From contig NC_062240.1 of the NCBI RefSeq assembly GCF_905475465.1, positions 573,001-637,000 on the forward strand: 64,000 nucleotides of DNA, read 5' to 3'. This document shows positions 49,101 through 58,107 of this stretch, one piece after another. The notes under the pieces were generated by a model. The model was not told the origin of the DNA, ran no database searches, and saw nothing but the letters and a program-made list of their open reading frames with translations. A program made the translations under genes and the position numbers. The stretch is from Pieris napi. Taxonomy: Eukaryota; Arthropoda; Insecta; Lepidoptera; Pieridae. Position 1 is the stretch's first letter; each line of letters begins with the position of its first letter.

Positions 49101-49374
49101 TTTTATCATTTCAGATTCGCCTCACTTAAGCAACTGGTCTTGCCACATCGTAAGTCTGGCGTTGCTGATGCTCTTAAATTGTTCAAATTCAATTCTTGTA
49201 AGAGGAGTTTATATTGACGCAGAGGAACCAGCTGGCGAATGCGTCATCTTCCCCTGTCATTACCTCCGACTCTTCGTCCATAAGAAAAGACCAAAACGAC
49301 ATAAAGCTTTGGACTTAACGAAAAAAATGGAAGAAGCCAGTGTGCCTTTACAAACACCAGAAGAAAAAGTATAG
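38303..49374 (+). CDS. fusl: Fuseless-like multi-pass membrane protein, eight exons
   Basis: Exons 38303-38456, 40204-40357, 40688-40879, 45410-45554, 45775-45990, 47031-47183, 48647-48830 and 49115-49374 join to 1458 nt, 485 residues, with compatible phases throughout. Drosophila Fuseless is a predicted eight-pass protein needed at presynaptic active zones for calcium-channel clustering and evoked release; a similar role is inferred here. The charged N-terminus (about 50 residues) precedes hydrophobic segments alternating with a recurring motif: GVWRSSLGIMD, HWRGGWGLMD, NWRGTW, VWRGLFALIDIYLYP and VWRGVWGLLDIYFLP. The C-tail is cytosolic-like and basic (HKKRPKRHKALDL). The exon 5 boundaries are the least certain. 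The ATG directly follows an AG acceptor-like site, so at least one upstream leader exon is likely. Introns 3 and 5 hold most of the transposons. Confidence 0.88.
38479..38699 (+). mobile_element. Non-autonomous Helitron, 221 bp
   Basis: It begins TCTTTATATATATAATTCTT and ends GGTCCACTAG. The subterminal GGAC...GTCC can form the short hairpin expected before CTAG. The 5' flanking base is A and the 3' flanking base is T. It starts 22 bases after the donor of the first fusl coding exon. Confidence 0.82.
39340..39632 (-). mobile_element. Helitron-like fragment
   Basis: The minus strand starts TCTATATATATAAAACTCTC followed by GTGTCACAATGTTCGTTCCC, a 5' end I associate with lepidopteran Helitrons. 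It fades near GCCGGGCAGAAAT without a clear CTAG terminus. Confidence 0.55.
39850..40080 (+). mobile_element. LINE C-terminal coding end plus 3' tail
   Basis: Frameshifted reading gives a WNQLPTEVFPNQFDLGSF-like phrase, then ERINS-x-LKGRQHTCEPSGI. This is the best copy of the family also found at 16250, 18985 and 37235. It sits directly before fusl exon 2. Confidence 0.65.
40204..40357 (+). CDS. fusl: fusl exon 2
   Basis: It encodes two hydrophobic segments, AVFASLVVAPLVVGVW and NFILGILIHCCFSIA, around the first WR-x-x-x-G-x-MD motif. It enters in phase 1 and leaves in phase 2. Confidence 0.9.
40436..40468. repeat. Perfect 15 bp inverted repeat with 3-base loop
   Basis: ATGATTTGGAACCCA and TGGGTTCCAAATCAT are separated by CGA. 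It lies in fusl intron 2, 78 bases after the donor. A hairpin could form in the pre-mRNA; function is unknown. Confidence 0.6.
40688..40879 (+). CDS. fusl: fusl exon 3
   Basis: It encodes a charged loop (SVDAWGEGKAGRWLRERV), a hydrophobic segment (FYTYIFILSNAMHW) and the second motif RGGWGLMDTM. Phase 2 at both ends. Confidence 0.9.
41286..41555 (-). pseudogene. RTE-type LINE C-terminal fragment
   Basis: The minus strand reads NVERPQKRWADDIVKVSGEK, then WMEEANN, a stop, and SEWKVQE. The GRP-x-KRW-x-DDI and W-x-x-x-A signature is typical of RTE-clade C-termini. It is broken by stops. Confidence 0.7.
41567..42230 (-). mobile_element. 5'-truncated CR1/Zenon-like LINE, copy D
   Basis: This copy joins coding sequence (41820-42206, minus) to the 3' tail shared by copies A, B, C and E. 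The frame reads PLWGAAAEVQSIFVLQKR, ALLYVQKNINDYKTN, NTRNGTNLSVRPTRLQ and KFPSDIRELSLNKFKAH, the usual end of CR1/jockey-type reverse transcriptases after the palm. The palm and endonuclease are missing through 5' truncation. It lies in fusl intron 3. Confidence 0.8.
43071..43104 (+). repeat. Target-site duplication, left copy
   Basis: Thirty-four bases, starting TTTTTCATGCTTTTAGATTT, recur exactly at 45197-45230 and bracket the LINE insertion. The last T bases could equally belong to the poly(T) run. Confidence 0.85.
43105..45196 (-). mobile_element. 5'-truncated non-LTR retrotransposon, about 2.1 kb, with poly(A)
   Basis: The element is inserted in fusl intron 3 in antisense orientation. 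On the plus strand its 3' end appears as a run of about 30 T at 43102-43132, and a 34 bp duplication flanks it. It keeps the C-terminal part of ORF2 (reverse transcriptase from motif 3 on, RNase H, zinc knuckle) and has lost the endonuclease and N-terminal RT. The RNase H domain points to the I/R1/LOA-type groups. The long intact frame and exact flanking duplication indicate a recent insertion. Confidence 0.9.
43246..45204 (-). CDS. Partial ORF2: reverse transcriptase, RNase H and zinc knuckle
   Basis: Uninterrupted for about 650 codons. RT motifs are SLDIEGAFDSAW (Asp35), GCVQGSIGGP (90-99) and the catalytic AFADD (Asp125 and Asp126). RNase H follows with its DEDD residues at Asp372 (YTDGSK), Glu410 (YQAEL), Asp434 (YSDSRSAL) and Asp487 (NERADQLA). 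A CPC, H-x4-C knuckle lies at 583-600. The first few codons (MKK) lie in the flanking target-site duplication, so the ATG is host DNA and the protein is a truncation, not a native start. It is not expected to mobilise itself without endonuclease. Confidence 0.88.
   Translation of the reverse strand: MKKHQKSTEDSLYDLVGYIRDQLNGKKLITIVSLDIEGAFDSAWWPMIRVRLAKLGVPINLRKIIDSYLKERKVQLKYAGEEVNRNTSKGCVQGSIGGPILWNLLLDPLLQEMEKKGYYCQAFADDVIMVFVGESAFEIERNANAALAYVIDWGTKNRLRFAPQKTQAMIITKKTKYDKPHLKMGGVSVKLSDEIKILGLTLDAKLTFNKHISNICRKATNIYKQLARAARIGWGLHRDVIHIIYTAVIEPIILYAAAVWAPATKKLGIRKQLNSVQRSFALKLCRAYRTVSLNASLILAGLLPLDLRIQEAAVLYEAKRGLFQSELEGDLEQRVSWMNIPHPSKEPDIKFIAYREQERPRTDAPAVKIYTDGSKVDELVGASVSLWKNGAEFETFKLKLSSCCSVYQAELVALLKATQRILCHPETTYGVYSDSRSALESVAGGRSFNPLVVEIRKNINKAHLLNKKIDIFWVKAHSGMEGNERADQLAKEAAHLEEAPVYNRFPISHLKNCLRGNTIEKWNHRYRDGETAATTKLFLPNVASAFSIIKQIKPTGLITQMLTGHGGFLSYLHRFRVRQSAACPCDDAAEETVLHILTDCPMYGYDRYNAEQAMGMRVTETSLKGIMLNVRLRGIFLGFAVRVMQGVVKRNR
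45197..45230 (+). repeat. Target-site duplication, right copy
   Basis: Exact match to 43071-43104. It marks the 5' junction of the antisense LINE. Confidence 0.85.
45410..45554 (+). CDS. fusl: fusl exon 4
   Basis: It encodes a strong membrane segment (VLIATYLIVSVVLILVL) and a loop ending YIFTTRFQK. It enters in phase 2 and leaves in phase 0. Confidence 0.9.
45775..45990 (+). CDS. fusl: fusl exon 5 (possible cassette exon)
   Basis: The frame reads SFGTRGLITKDEVFGSVVVA, PAVVTNWRGTW and on to FYGPTLFKT. KDEVFGSVVVAPAVV resembles GDAVFASLVVAPLVV of exon 2. The acceptor (TAATTAG) and donor (GTTGGT) are both weak. Length 216 nt with phase 0 at both ends means skipping would leave the frame intact and join RFQK directly to SSKETALYILD. 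Confidence 0.7.
46544..46740. mobile_element. Near-perfect palindrome of 197 bp (fold-back MITE)
   Basis: Arms of about 93 bases starting AAGGTGGGAACTGACC pair with the end GGTCAGTTCCCACCTT around a centre near 46642; one mismatch is visible near the centre. There is no coding capacity and no clear target duplication. It lies in fusl intron 5, so the primary transcript would contain a long hairpin. Confidence 0.85.
47031..47183 (+). CDS. fusl: fusl exon 6
   Basis: It encodes SSKETALYILDCVFSVTVVG, SLVVFVWRGLFALID and IYLYPDDP. Phase 0 at both ends, TGTTACAG acceptor, GTAAGT donor. Confidence 0.93.
48647..48830 (+). CDS. fusl: fusl exon 7
   Basis: It encodes IVGYSVVVVTYSLQVPMRW, a cytosolic-like loop, and HLLSFASTVNVWRGVWGLLD followed by IYFLP. 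It leaves in phase 1 at a GTACGT donor. Confidence 0.93.
49115..49374 (+). CDS. fusl: fusl exon 8 and stop
   Basis: It encodes the last membrane segment (HIVSLALLMLLNC), a cysteine-containing loop (GECVIFPCHYL) and the basic tail. TAG is at 49372-49374. Confidence 0.93.
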
Positions 49375-49823
49375 ACCATGGTTGTGGTCGTTGTGATAAT
49401 GGTTTTTGAAATATTGCCAGAATGAAAATAGGATTATTCTGTACCGTATTCTGTGATGAAGTACTTACTATTTAAAGCCTGAGAGACTGTAGTTTTAACG
49501 AGATCAATGAAATACTCTAGAAAACTAGTTATATTATTTTTCATAAGGTCGATACGCACAACGGACCTAATTATTTTATTGTAGTTCGCTATCGATGCAT
49601 TTATTATATAAAAGTATAGTAAACACAAAAATTGTGGCCAAATATAATCCTAACAATTTATGTATGTATGCTATGATTAAAGCAATCATATTTGTAATTA
49701 TTTCATAAAGAATAGAGGTAATGTTGGGGGAATTAGATGGATATTAAACGGGTCGGAAAATATACAGATATTCGTAATAATAAAAATAGTCGTAAGAATC
49801 AACAACACGCTTTTCACATAAGA

Positions 49824-49905
49824 TAACCCTGACACAGATATTTCTTACTTAAAAGGGTTCCCAAATCTTACACATTGTACTTAAAATGAATAAACACATT
49901 TCTAT
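49824..49905 (+). repeat. Small dispersed repeat, copy 2
   Basis: It matches 8048-8160 (AACCCTGACACAGATATTTC, TACTTAAAAGGGTTCCCAAA, AATGAATAAACACAT). Confidence 0.5.
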
Positions 49906-49952
49906 TATTAAATATATTAATAATATAAATGTGTGTTATTATATATAAAATC

Positions 49953-49956
<4 letters not shown>

Positions 49957-50017
<61 letters not shown>
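49957..50017. repeat. (AT)n microsatellite
   Basis: About thirty uninterrupted AT dinucleotides. Length is likely to vary and to be hard to assemble. Confidence 0.9.
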
Positions 50018-50024
<7 letters not shown>

Positions 50025-51100
50025 ATATATAATGTTGTATTATATATTTCCATCAACGAACAATGTGAGAGTGCTGCCCTATTTTGTCGTATTTTTATAT
50101 ACTTAATGTTAAGCTTCAGGTGATCAAATCTAAGTCAAACTTCGAGTTCATTCCATTTGTATCGAGTATATTTAGCAAATGCTTCATGTACATACAATGT
50201 TTTTAACTACAAATAAACAATGTCATAGTAATGTGTTCATTATTCACGCCTGTATACATCCCGTTATACCTCGAGAATATATTAACCCTTAATTGTCCTG
50301 ACACCTAATGTCAAACTTTTCAAATGAAGTTGTGTAGTCATCGAACATTTTTAAAACTCTTTACCTTAGCGCTTAAAAAAACAATTTTCAACTAGGGTAA
50401 GTAATTATAGATGTTGCCATGTAATAAATTTAGCTTGTTCCGAAAGCGCACGACTAACCATTTTTATACATATTTTTGGAAAGAAAGAGTCGAGTTCTTC
50501 GTTATAACGGAACAAAAATAAAACCTCTTTATAATATTAGTTTAGATATAGATTTATCGGGAACCAATACAAATAGAACTTATATAAATTAAGAGATAAG
50601 ATAATTGACTCTTTATCAAACATTCGCACACTAAAATATACGCCAATACCCGTTAGTACAACAATAATATTATAATGCATCATACAATTAATAATAGTCT
50701 TTGGATAATTCCTTTGGACAAAAGACAGTACACAATATACTAGATCCACTATGTCTTATCAACTATGAACTTAACAGTATTCAATGTATCTAATCGGATC
50801 TGTCACAAACTGCGTATAAAACAAATTTGTTTTTAGTAAAGAAATGCATGCTTCAATAAAAACATTACTAGAAGTGCAGATAATCCTATATTTATCTAAC
50901 GATACCTTATCTAGTAATGTCAAGTCTTCTATTCTCAGCATCATGATAATAATAAAAGTAAATAAAATATTAGTACGAGTAGTGTCAAAAACCAGTTGAC
51001 TGTTGAAAGAAGGCGTTTCTTTAAAATCTTTGAAAATAGTTCATAGAGGACACAGCTTTAGCGGATTCTGTAGCGGACCCTTATTACAGTGGTAAGATTA
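50018..51100. other. AT-rich intergenic DNA after fusl
   Basis: No gene or recognised repeat. Fusl polyadenylation could use an AATAAA-like signal near 49785 or others here. Confidence 0.4.
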
Positions 51101-51104
51101 AAAA

Positions 51105-51849
51105 AAATGTGAGCCGTCACGGGACGCCTGGCAGATGTGAAACATCGACATTATTTTGTAAAAGTAATATGCAGAAAAGAACATATTGTGATAGGAACTA
51201 AATATGTCATAATGATAAAATAAAATATTACGATTTTTTTTCCAGATAACGATGACTTTAATAAATGTTTATTTATTAATATAAACATTTATTTTTATTA
51301 AATACAAAAATGTGAGCCGTCACGGGACGCCTGGCAGATGTGAAACATCGACATTATTTTGTAAAAGTAATATGCAGAAAAGAACATATTGTGATAGGAA
51401 CTAAATATGTCATAATGATAAAATAAAATATTACGATTTTTTTTCCAGATAACGATGACTTTAATAAATGTTTATTTATTAATATAAACATTTATTTTTA
51501 TTAAATACAAAAATGTGAGCCGTCACGGGACGCCTGGCAGATGTGAAACATCGACATTATTTTGTAAAAGTAATATGCAGAAAAGAACATATTGTGATAG
51601 GAACTAAATATGTCATAATGATAAAATAAAATATTACGATTTTTTTTCCAGATAACGATGACTTTAATAAATGTTTATTTATTAATATAAACATTTATTT
51701 TTATTAAATACAAAAATGTGAGCCGTCACGGGACGCCTGGCAGATGTGAAACATCGACATTATTTTGTAAAAGTAATATGCGGAAAAGAACATATTGTGA
51801 TAGGAACTAAATATGTCATAATGATAAAATAAAATATTACGATTTTAAT
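51105..51849 (+). repeat. Tandem array of 203 bp monomers (3.66 copies)
   Basis: The phrase ATGTGAGCCGTCACGGGACG starts at 51107, 51310, 51513 and 51716, an exact 203 bp period. The copies look essentially identical; one base differs in the fourth (CGGAAAAG for CAGAAAAG near 51782). Each full monomer has a GC-richer head with a GATGT/ACATC hairpin and an AT-rich end with a 12 bp inverted repeat (TAAATGTTTA...TAAACATTTA). The fourth stops at TTACGATTTT and runs into the endonuclease frame at 51838. Confidence 0.95.
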
Positions 51850-52531
51850 CAGTGACTTCGAAATAAACACACGGTACACACTACTGCATATATATAATTA
51901 TATATACGATCATATAGCGTGGCGGCTCTCACACACACACATCTCTTCCGCAACAGAAAATTCCCATATATTTATTTGTACATTTAACGCGAGATCACTA
52001 TCATCAGACGAAAAACTCCTAGAATTTAAAGAAAGTATTGCTTCAATAAGGTATGACATTATTGGCTTATCAGAAATAAGAAGAGAAGGATATAACATTG
52101 AAGAGGATAGTGAACATATATTTTGTTACTTCGGTGAAAGAAAGGGACACTTAGGCGTAGGGTTCCTCTTAAAGAAAAGACTCAAGCAATACATTGAGAG
52201 TTTTATTGGTGTATCAGAACGAATCTGCATTTTAAATTTAAGAATAATAAATTTAGATATGTCTATTATCCAAGTCCATGCACCCACTTCCATAGCAAGC
52301 CACAACGAGTTAGAGAAATTCTATGAACAAGTACGTAATTCTATGAAGCACTGCAACAAGCAGTTTATATTAGCAAGTGACTTTAATCCTAGAATAGGAA
52401 AAATTTTGCCTAGTCAACAAAGAGTAATGGGTGCAAATTGCTTTGGTAAACGGGATCATTTTGATTTCGGTCGATTGAACCAAAATTTGAACGTTGTGCC
52501 TTCAAACTATGATATGAATAAGCGATTCTAA
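51838..52531 (+). pseudogene. RTE-type LINE endonuclease domain, truncated
   Basis: One frame stays open from inside the last 203 bp monomer to a stop at 52531. It encodes an APE-type endonuclease: FICTFNARSLSSDEKLLEF, then YDIIGLSEIRREGYN with the metal-binding Glu, GVGFLLKKRL, IIQVHAPTS and FILASDFNPRIG with the Asp-Phe-Asn motif (usually GDFN). There is no ATG before 52259, which is inside the domain. The reverse transcriptase is absent, so the element is cut off within or just after the endonuclease. Confidence 0.75.
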
Positions 52532-53224
52532 AAACATACTTTTTGTTCAACTTTTATGTTTCGAACGTTTCCAAATAATAGTTTAGAACATATAAAATTC
52601 AATATTTAAATTAAAACTAGTTCTTAAAGTATGATTAATAAGATATGTTGTGTCTAATATTGATATTTCGGATAGTTGGGGAGTTTGATATAGAAATTAT
52701 TAAAAAAATCGACGAAGATAAGAAACAAAACGACAATCCTCTTCTACCGACTTCAAAGATGTCGAGTTCATAATTTGCTGCAGATCAACGACTTTGATTC
52801 GTTAAAGATAGTATACCTACACAAATTGCACAACCTATTTTTAATAATATTCAATTTATTAATTACCTATGTTGATAGTATAACAACAACGATAACAACA
52901 ATACTAACATAACACTTGGTTATAAAGAAGAATACAATAGTTTTATTGAATTTACAGGTGTAGCGAAAAACAAACAAAGAACGTTGTATATCATAAAGCA
53001 TTAGAATAATAAAAATTTTGTTTCTGAAATATGTTTTTAGTTAATTATACCAATTCGAAATCAATCAGTCGACGCAGAAGCAATTAGGCCATCGTCGATT
53101 ATCATGTTAAACAAAAAACTTTTTTTTCTTTTTGTGACGAGAATTATTATTTATTTATAACTAAAATAATAACTAACATTAAAATAATAAATGAGACTCG
53201 AGAATTTTATATATGAGACGATTA
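52532..53224. other. Intergenic AT-rich DNA
   Basis: No gene or repeat recognised. Confidence 0.4.
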
Positions 53225-53490
53225 AGCTTAGTGAATTTTCTGTAATGCGATTCTTATTATTTCAAAAAGGCAAATGAAATTGTGGTATTTTAACAAAATC
53301 AAGCCAATGAAAATAGTTTATATTATAAGATTACGGAAACTCCATATTAATTCTAATATTCATTATGTAAAATAAACAAAATAAATACTCGTATATCTAT
53401 CATGTGCCCTCTACGTGCCCGTAATTCGTAGCAATACCGGGAACCTAAATGCTACGCTTCCGCTACGAGCCACATAACTGAACAATTTCA
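53225..53490 (-). repeat. Rearranged copy of the STARD10 3'-flank segment
   Basis: Bases 53310-53490 match 23810-24010 in reverse complement (CGCTACGAG, CTCTACGTGCCCGTA, ATTCATTATGTAAAATAAAC). Bases 53225-53290 match 24525-24610 in direct orientation. Confidence 0.6.
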
Positions 53491-54170
53491 TTACAGTTTC
53501 TAGGTGGTCTGTTATAGGCAACTTTAACAATTGCTCTTTTTGCACGTCCCAACTTAATCAGTAAAGATTCAGTCGTTCCTCCCCATACCGATAGACAGTT
53601 TGTTAGAATGGACTGACAAATTGATAAATTATTCTAATAACTTCGTCCTCCGCAACTCGTTTCAGTCGACTGAAGTGAAAGTGAGGTGTCGATTTATTAT
53701 TACTCCTAGATATTTAGTATGGCATGTGTGAAGTTTTATGACTGGTGTCATTGGGTGCGATCTGTTATGCTAAAACACATAAATTTGGTTCCTAAGAATT
53801 AGACTGATTATTTTGAAGCGAATTGGAAACGTTATTTATACCTTTCTCTGCTAAGACGGAAACCTGTTCCTAAGTGCTAGCATGAAATATCATAGATGTA
53901 TCGTCGGCGAATGAGTAAAGTTTTCCGTTGTCCAGTGGCAGACTGCACAGGTCGTTAGTGTATATTAAACAGAGGGTCGGTGCAAGCACGCTGCCCTGTG
54001 GTACTCCAAATGTGACGTATTTCTGGTGACTTGTATAACCCCCTAAGCTAATACGCTGTTGCCTAACCTTAAGGTAGGATGAAAACCAATGCAGAGCTAC
54101 CTCTCTCACTTTTAACAGTTCCATTCTTCGAAGCAAGATTCAATGTAGTAGTATGTAGTAGTCGCCATTT
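53490..54170 (-). pseudogene. Decayed LINE reverse transcriptase
   Basis: The open part (54136-53870) reads WFSSYLKVRQQRISLGGY, FGVPQGSVLAPTLCLIYTND and YSFADDTSMIF, the RT palm with the FADD catalytic pair. Further on, through stops and frame changes, come YLGVIINRHLTF and SVWGGTTESLLIKLGRAKRA, the thumb region. It is jockey/CR1-like. It abuts the left edge of the second duplication copy. Confidence 0.75.
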
Positions 54171-55989
54171 AAATATAGACTCAAAAAAAATGAACGAATT
54201 TCTTGAAATACTATGTCCACTGTTATTAAATGTTGATATTTAATTATCTGCTTTCGAAGTTGGCCTTACCAGATCCTGTAATATTTTTGATTTCAAGTTT
54301 CAAAGCGATAAAACGCCAAATATTTCAATTCTTAGAATTACTTGTAATAAGTATTTTAACACTTTTTCTAGCAAACCCAATTTAAAATTCTTAACAGTAG
54401 AAAAAGCAAAACTCACAAGAAAACTTTTACATAAGTACAACAAAGGATTCTTTTTTATTTGGTCAGGCTTTAGATTATTGCGGTAATAGATTCAGATTTT
54501 TTGCTAATTCTGTTCTTACTTTTTCTGATATCCTTCAAGGTTGTCTCAGTTATAGGTTAGCGTATTAGAATGTTTATTTTTGTAAACAAACACAAACTAG
54601 ATATCTACTAGCCGTGTTGTTCTAATAGGTACGGCGATGATTAACTGGCGCAACTCATTGTTATTTCACGGCTTTAGGTATTTTGAAGTCAATCAATAAA
54701 TGGATGACAACACTCTGGCTGCTGCGTAAAATAATTGTAAACATTGTCTAAAAAACTATGTAGGTTTTTTTTTTTGGTCTGTATTTTAGCTATGTACTAC
54801 ATTATTTTTTAAGTGAGTGGTGGTTAAAAATTCCCGGCGAATATTGTAATAATAAATACTGAAATATACTACTATAATAAAATCGATGTCAACAGTTGTG
54901 CAAGTTAAAAAAAAAATCATGCAATGAAAATTGACATTATATTATTTAAAAAAAAAATACATTTAATTGGCGCTTGGAGTGCTTGACCGCAGCGAATAGC
55001 GTTGTAATAATGTGGTAAATTTATTATATAATTAAATAGAAAAAAAAATTTTTGGTACTCGCTCAAAATACCCACAATGACTTTCTCGTTATATATATTA
55101 TAACTATTGCCGCTGCATTTATTTATTTACTTAGTGGTTTAACTCCTTGAGAAAAATAATTATTTCACATGTAAAAATGTAATTTATACTAATATCATGT
55201 AATGAGATAGGAAATTTTAATCAAATAACTAACATTCTACCCGAAACATTCATATAGTAGTATATTTAATTACATGCTTGCTTTATCAACTATGCTACAT
55301 AGACTACGTTACATAATTTACTTTAATTTATTATTGATAGATGAAGTTTTTTAAAATTACGTAATTTTTTTTTTAAAACCTACACTTTTTAAAACAGCAT
55401 CAGCAGTACACTGTAACAAGTCGATAGCTGTGACAATTTTACTGTAATTGTTGTATGATTATACGTTATTATTGGTTTTGGTATTTTCCTTGTTTCAAGC
55501 AATAATCGTTCTGAACATTGAGAGACAGTTCCCGATTCCGTATTTATTATCAATCCTTACATTTTTTCGATAAAGCCTAGTTGCCGTTTTAGTAAAGCGA
55601 ATTCATCGGAATAGATAAATGAGACTGAAAGAGTTATGTGTTTCATAGACAATTGTACTTTATGAATTCTGCATATGTGTGAAATAAAAAATTGTAAGAG
55701 CCAAAGCAACACTAGGATCATAGGCCTTTATTAAGCCTTACCCACCTTGGTTACAGGTCGGATGTAGGCTACGTACCAGTGGTGGCGACAGATTAATTGT
55801 TATATGGCATAAGAAATGTTATGTGTACAATATTTAAGTTTTTTTATTTTATTTTAATAAAAGTTAATATGCCCGTGAGGGCAAGAGGGAAGACTAATCC
55901 TGGGCAGAAATTTGCTACGTATGCAATATGAGGCGATGATGAAAATTACACTGACACCTCATCTTATCTTACTTACTTTTTATTATGTT

Positions 55990-56190
55990 TTGGCTTCAGG
56001 CTTGGCCTAATAGCTAAAGCGGGCAACTTCAACGCCTGAAGTCATGCGTTTGGTCCCCAGCTGGTCTCCAATTGAATATTCTATGGGCGCAATCAACTGG
56101 CGAAGGAAAACATTATAAGGAAACCAGCATATATGAAACCCAAAAATCTATATGTAAGGCAGCGAAGGCTGATCGCCTGTCCCATCTGTC
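55990..56190 (+). repeat. tRNA-derived SINE
   Basis: The head GGCTTGGCCTAATAGCTAAA and GTTTGGTCCCCAG (box B region), the body GCGAAGGAAAACATTATAAG, and the end GCGAAGGCTGATCGCC fit a tRNA-SINE family. The matching site in copy 1 (about 28340) lacks it. Confidence 0.7.
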
Positions 56191-56744
56191 ACCGTGTCCT
56201 GCATAATACTGTTGGAGTGCTACACCCCTTTTCAGCCCTTAATACTTCTCTCAACAAAGAGGGTAGTGCCGGTCTGTCATAATTATAAATTTTATTTCTT
56301 CCTCTACCTAATTTAATTTGATCAATTTGTTCCTCACAAACATCGGCACAATATTTTTAACAATTATCTTTGTTATTCTCTAGCTCCTTAACACGGGCAA
56401 TCTTCGCGTCTCATGCGAGGTACATAAAACTGATAAATTTTCTAAATTGAGTCCTTTCTTAGTGCACAATTAAAGAATGTTTTTTATAGAGATAGGCATT
56501 TATTTTTGTTGCTGTATGCGCAATTGAGAGTACCGATTATAGTTGCGATATACGATAAAATTTAATTAAAATTTCAGTTTGATGTTCTAATAATTACGTA
56601 TGAAATAGGTATCTATTTAAATGTTTTTATATACGTTAGGTAGCATAATTCTAAGTCATAAGCATGACCAATGTTCAAGACGAAGTTTATAGGCATGTAA
56701 CAAAATATAACCAATAAAGTTATATAGTCTACATCTTGATGGAT

Positions 56745-56975
56745 GGAGGTCTTCCACAGTCCGTTTCACAAGGCATTTTCTTTTGCGAACTAGCGAACTG
56801 TGAAATCGGCTCCCGGGGGGTCTTCCCTCAGAGATACGACCTCCAAATGTTCAAAAAGCGAGTCTACTCCTCCCTCAACGGCCGGCAACGCACCCACTAA
56901 AAATGGGTGTCTATGGGCTGCGTAGACTGCCCTTTTTGGTCGTCCCGCAAGCTCGTTTGCCCCCCTATTATATAA
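56745..56975 (+). mobile_element. LINE C-terminal coding end and 3' tail
   Basis: The frame reads NRLPGGVFPQRYDLQMFKKR, then VYSSLNGRQRTH, the usual closing phrase of a CR1/jockey-type ORF2, followed by GC-rich 3' sequence. It is absent from duplication copy 1. Confidence 0.7.
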
Positions 56976-57866
56976 AAAAAATTAGCATTAATGATGAACA
57001 AATTATGCTGCAATAAAGTATTTTATCTTACATTATAATGTGACAATCGGCGCATTATTTAAGATTAGGTGTGTAATTATCATAATCTACACGCATAATA
57101 TAAAATTAAGTATAAGATATCTAATTATGTAAAACGACTTACATTATACGGCTTCTTCTTTGGGAGTGATTACGTGTACTGTCAAATCTTTTGTTGTTTA
57201 AAAACTATTGTTTTGTTTGTATAAAAGCTAAGGTAAGTAAAACCCAATATCTCCTTAACAAGTACAATAAAATAATAACCACAGATTTCAATCAAATAAA
57301 CATATTTATTTATGGCAGATGAAACCTAAGACAGGTGTAAACAGGCTAACACTTAAATCTATATTGTATTCAATTGCATAACGATTTGTGTAGGCAGTAT
57401 GCCGTATTATGTGGATTATGCGAGCTTAAGAAAAAGAAGTTCTCTCAATTTGCTAACGGATATTTGGAAGTCATTGAAGTACGTTAATTTTTAAACGTCC
57501 ATCCACTTATTCAAAAAATATGTAATAATTTTTTGTTATCAAAAAGTCACCAAAGACATGCTTTTACTGTAAAGTTTCGTGAATTTCCTTCTCTTCAGAT
57601 ACGATATATTGATTAAGTAAGCCATTTATTAATCAATTCTTAGTTTTACCTAGTTAAAAGCTTATTAAATATAATATTTTTAAATATACTGTAACGATAT
57701 CCATAACAAAGCAAAAAAATTAATGTTGTTAATAGTATAAATGAACCAAAGGCTGTTTGAACGAAAAGTCTTGTCGAGTTACCAAAGCATCTGGTAATGT
57801 TTTTGAAGGCACTATTTTAAATAATCATTCCGAAAAGAACAGCATGGCAAAGTGATAGTAGCACAG

Positions 57867-58107
57867 CCCTGCGATTCTGTAACTCACTTTTCGAACTCAC
57901 ACAGCGGTTTTCGCATCGGCGGTAGCTCTCAAATCAGTCGTGAAGCAGTCATTTTATGATTTGGCATTCTGAAAAGGTGAGAACTTATATTTTATTGTTT
58001 ATCAGAATACCAAATCATAAAATGACTGCTTCACGACTGATTTGAGAGCGACCGCCGATGCGAAAACCGCTGTGTGAGTTCGAAAAGTGAGTTACAGAAT
58101 CGCAGGG
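57867..58107. mobile_element. Palindromic MITE, 241 bp, copy 1
   Basis: Arms of about 110 bases from CCCTGCGATTCTGTAACTCA to its reverse complement ending CGCAGGG. CAG flanks both sides (57864-57866, 58108-58110). The same length as the copy at 60936. A three-base CWG duplication suggests a Harbinger-related source. Confidence 0.9.

Noticed and set aside
49868..50056. Minus-strand frame rich in Tyr and Ile
   Set aside because: Translation of the (AT)n microsatellite.
51105..51849. A CRISPR-like array
   Set aside because: The repeats are 203 bp head-to-tail monomers without spacers, in a eukaryotic genome.
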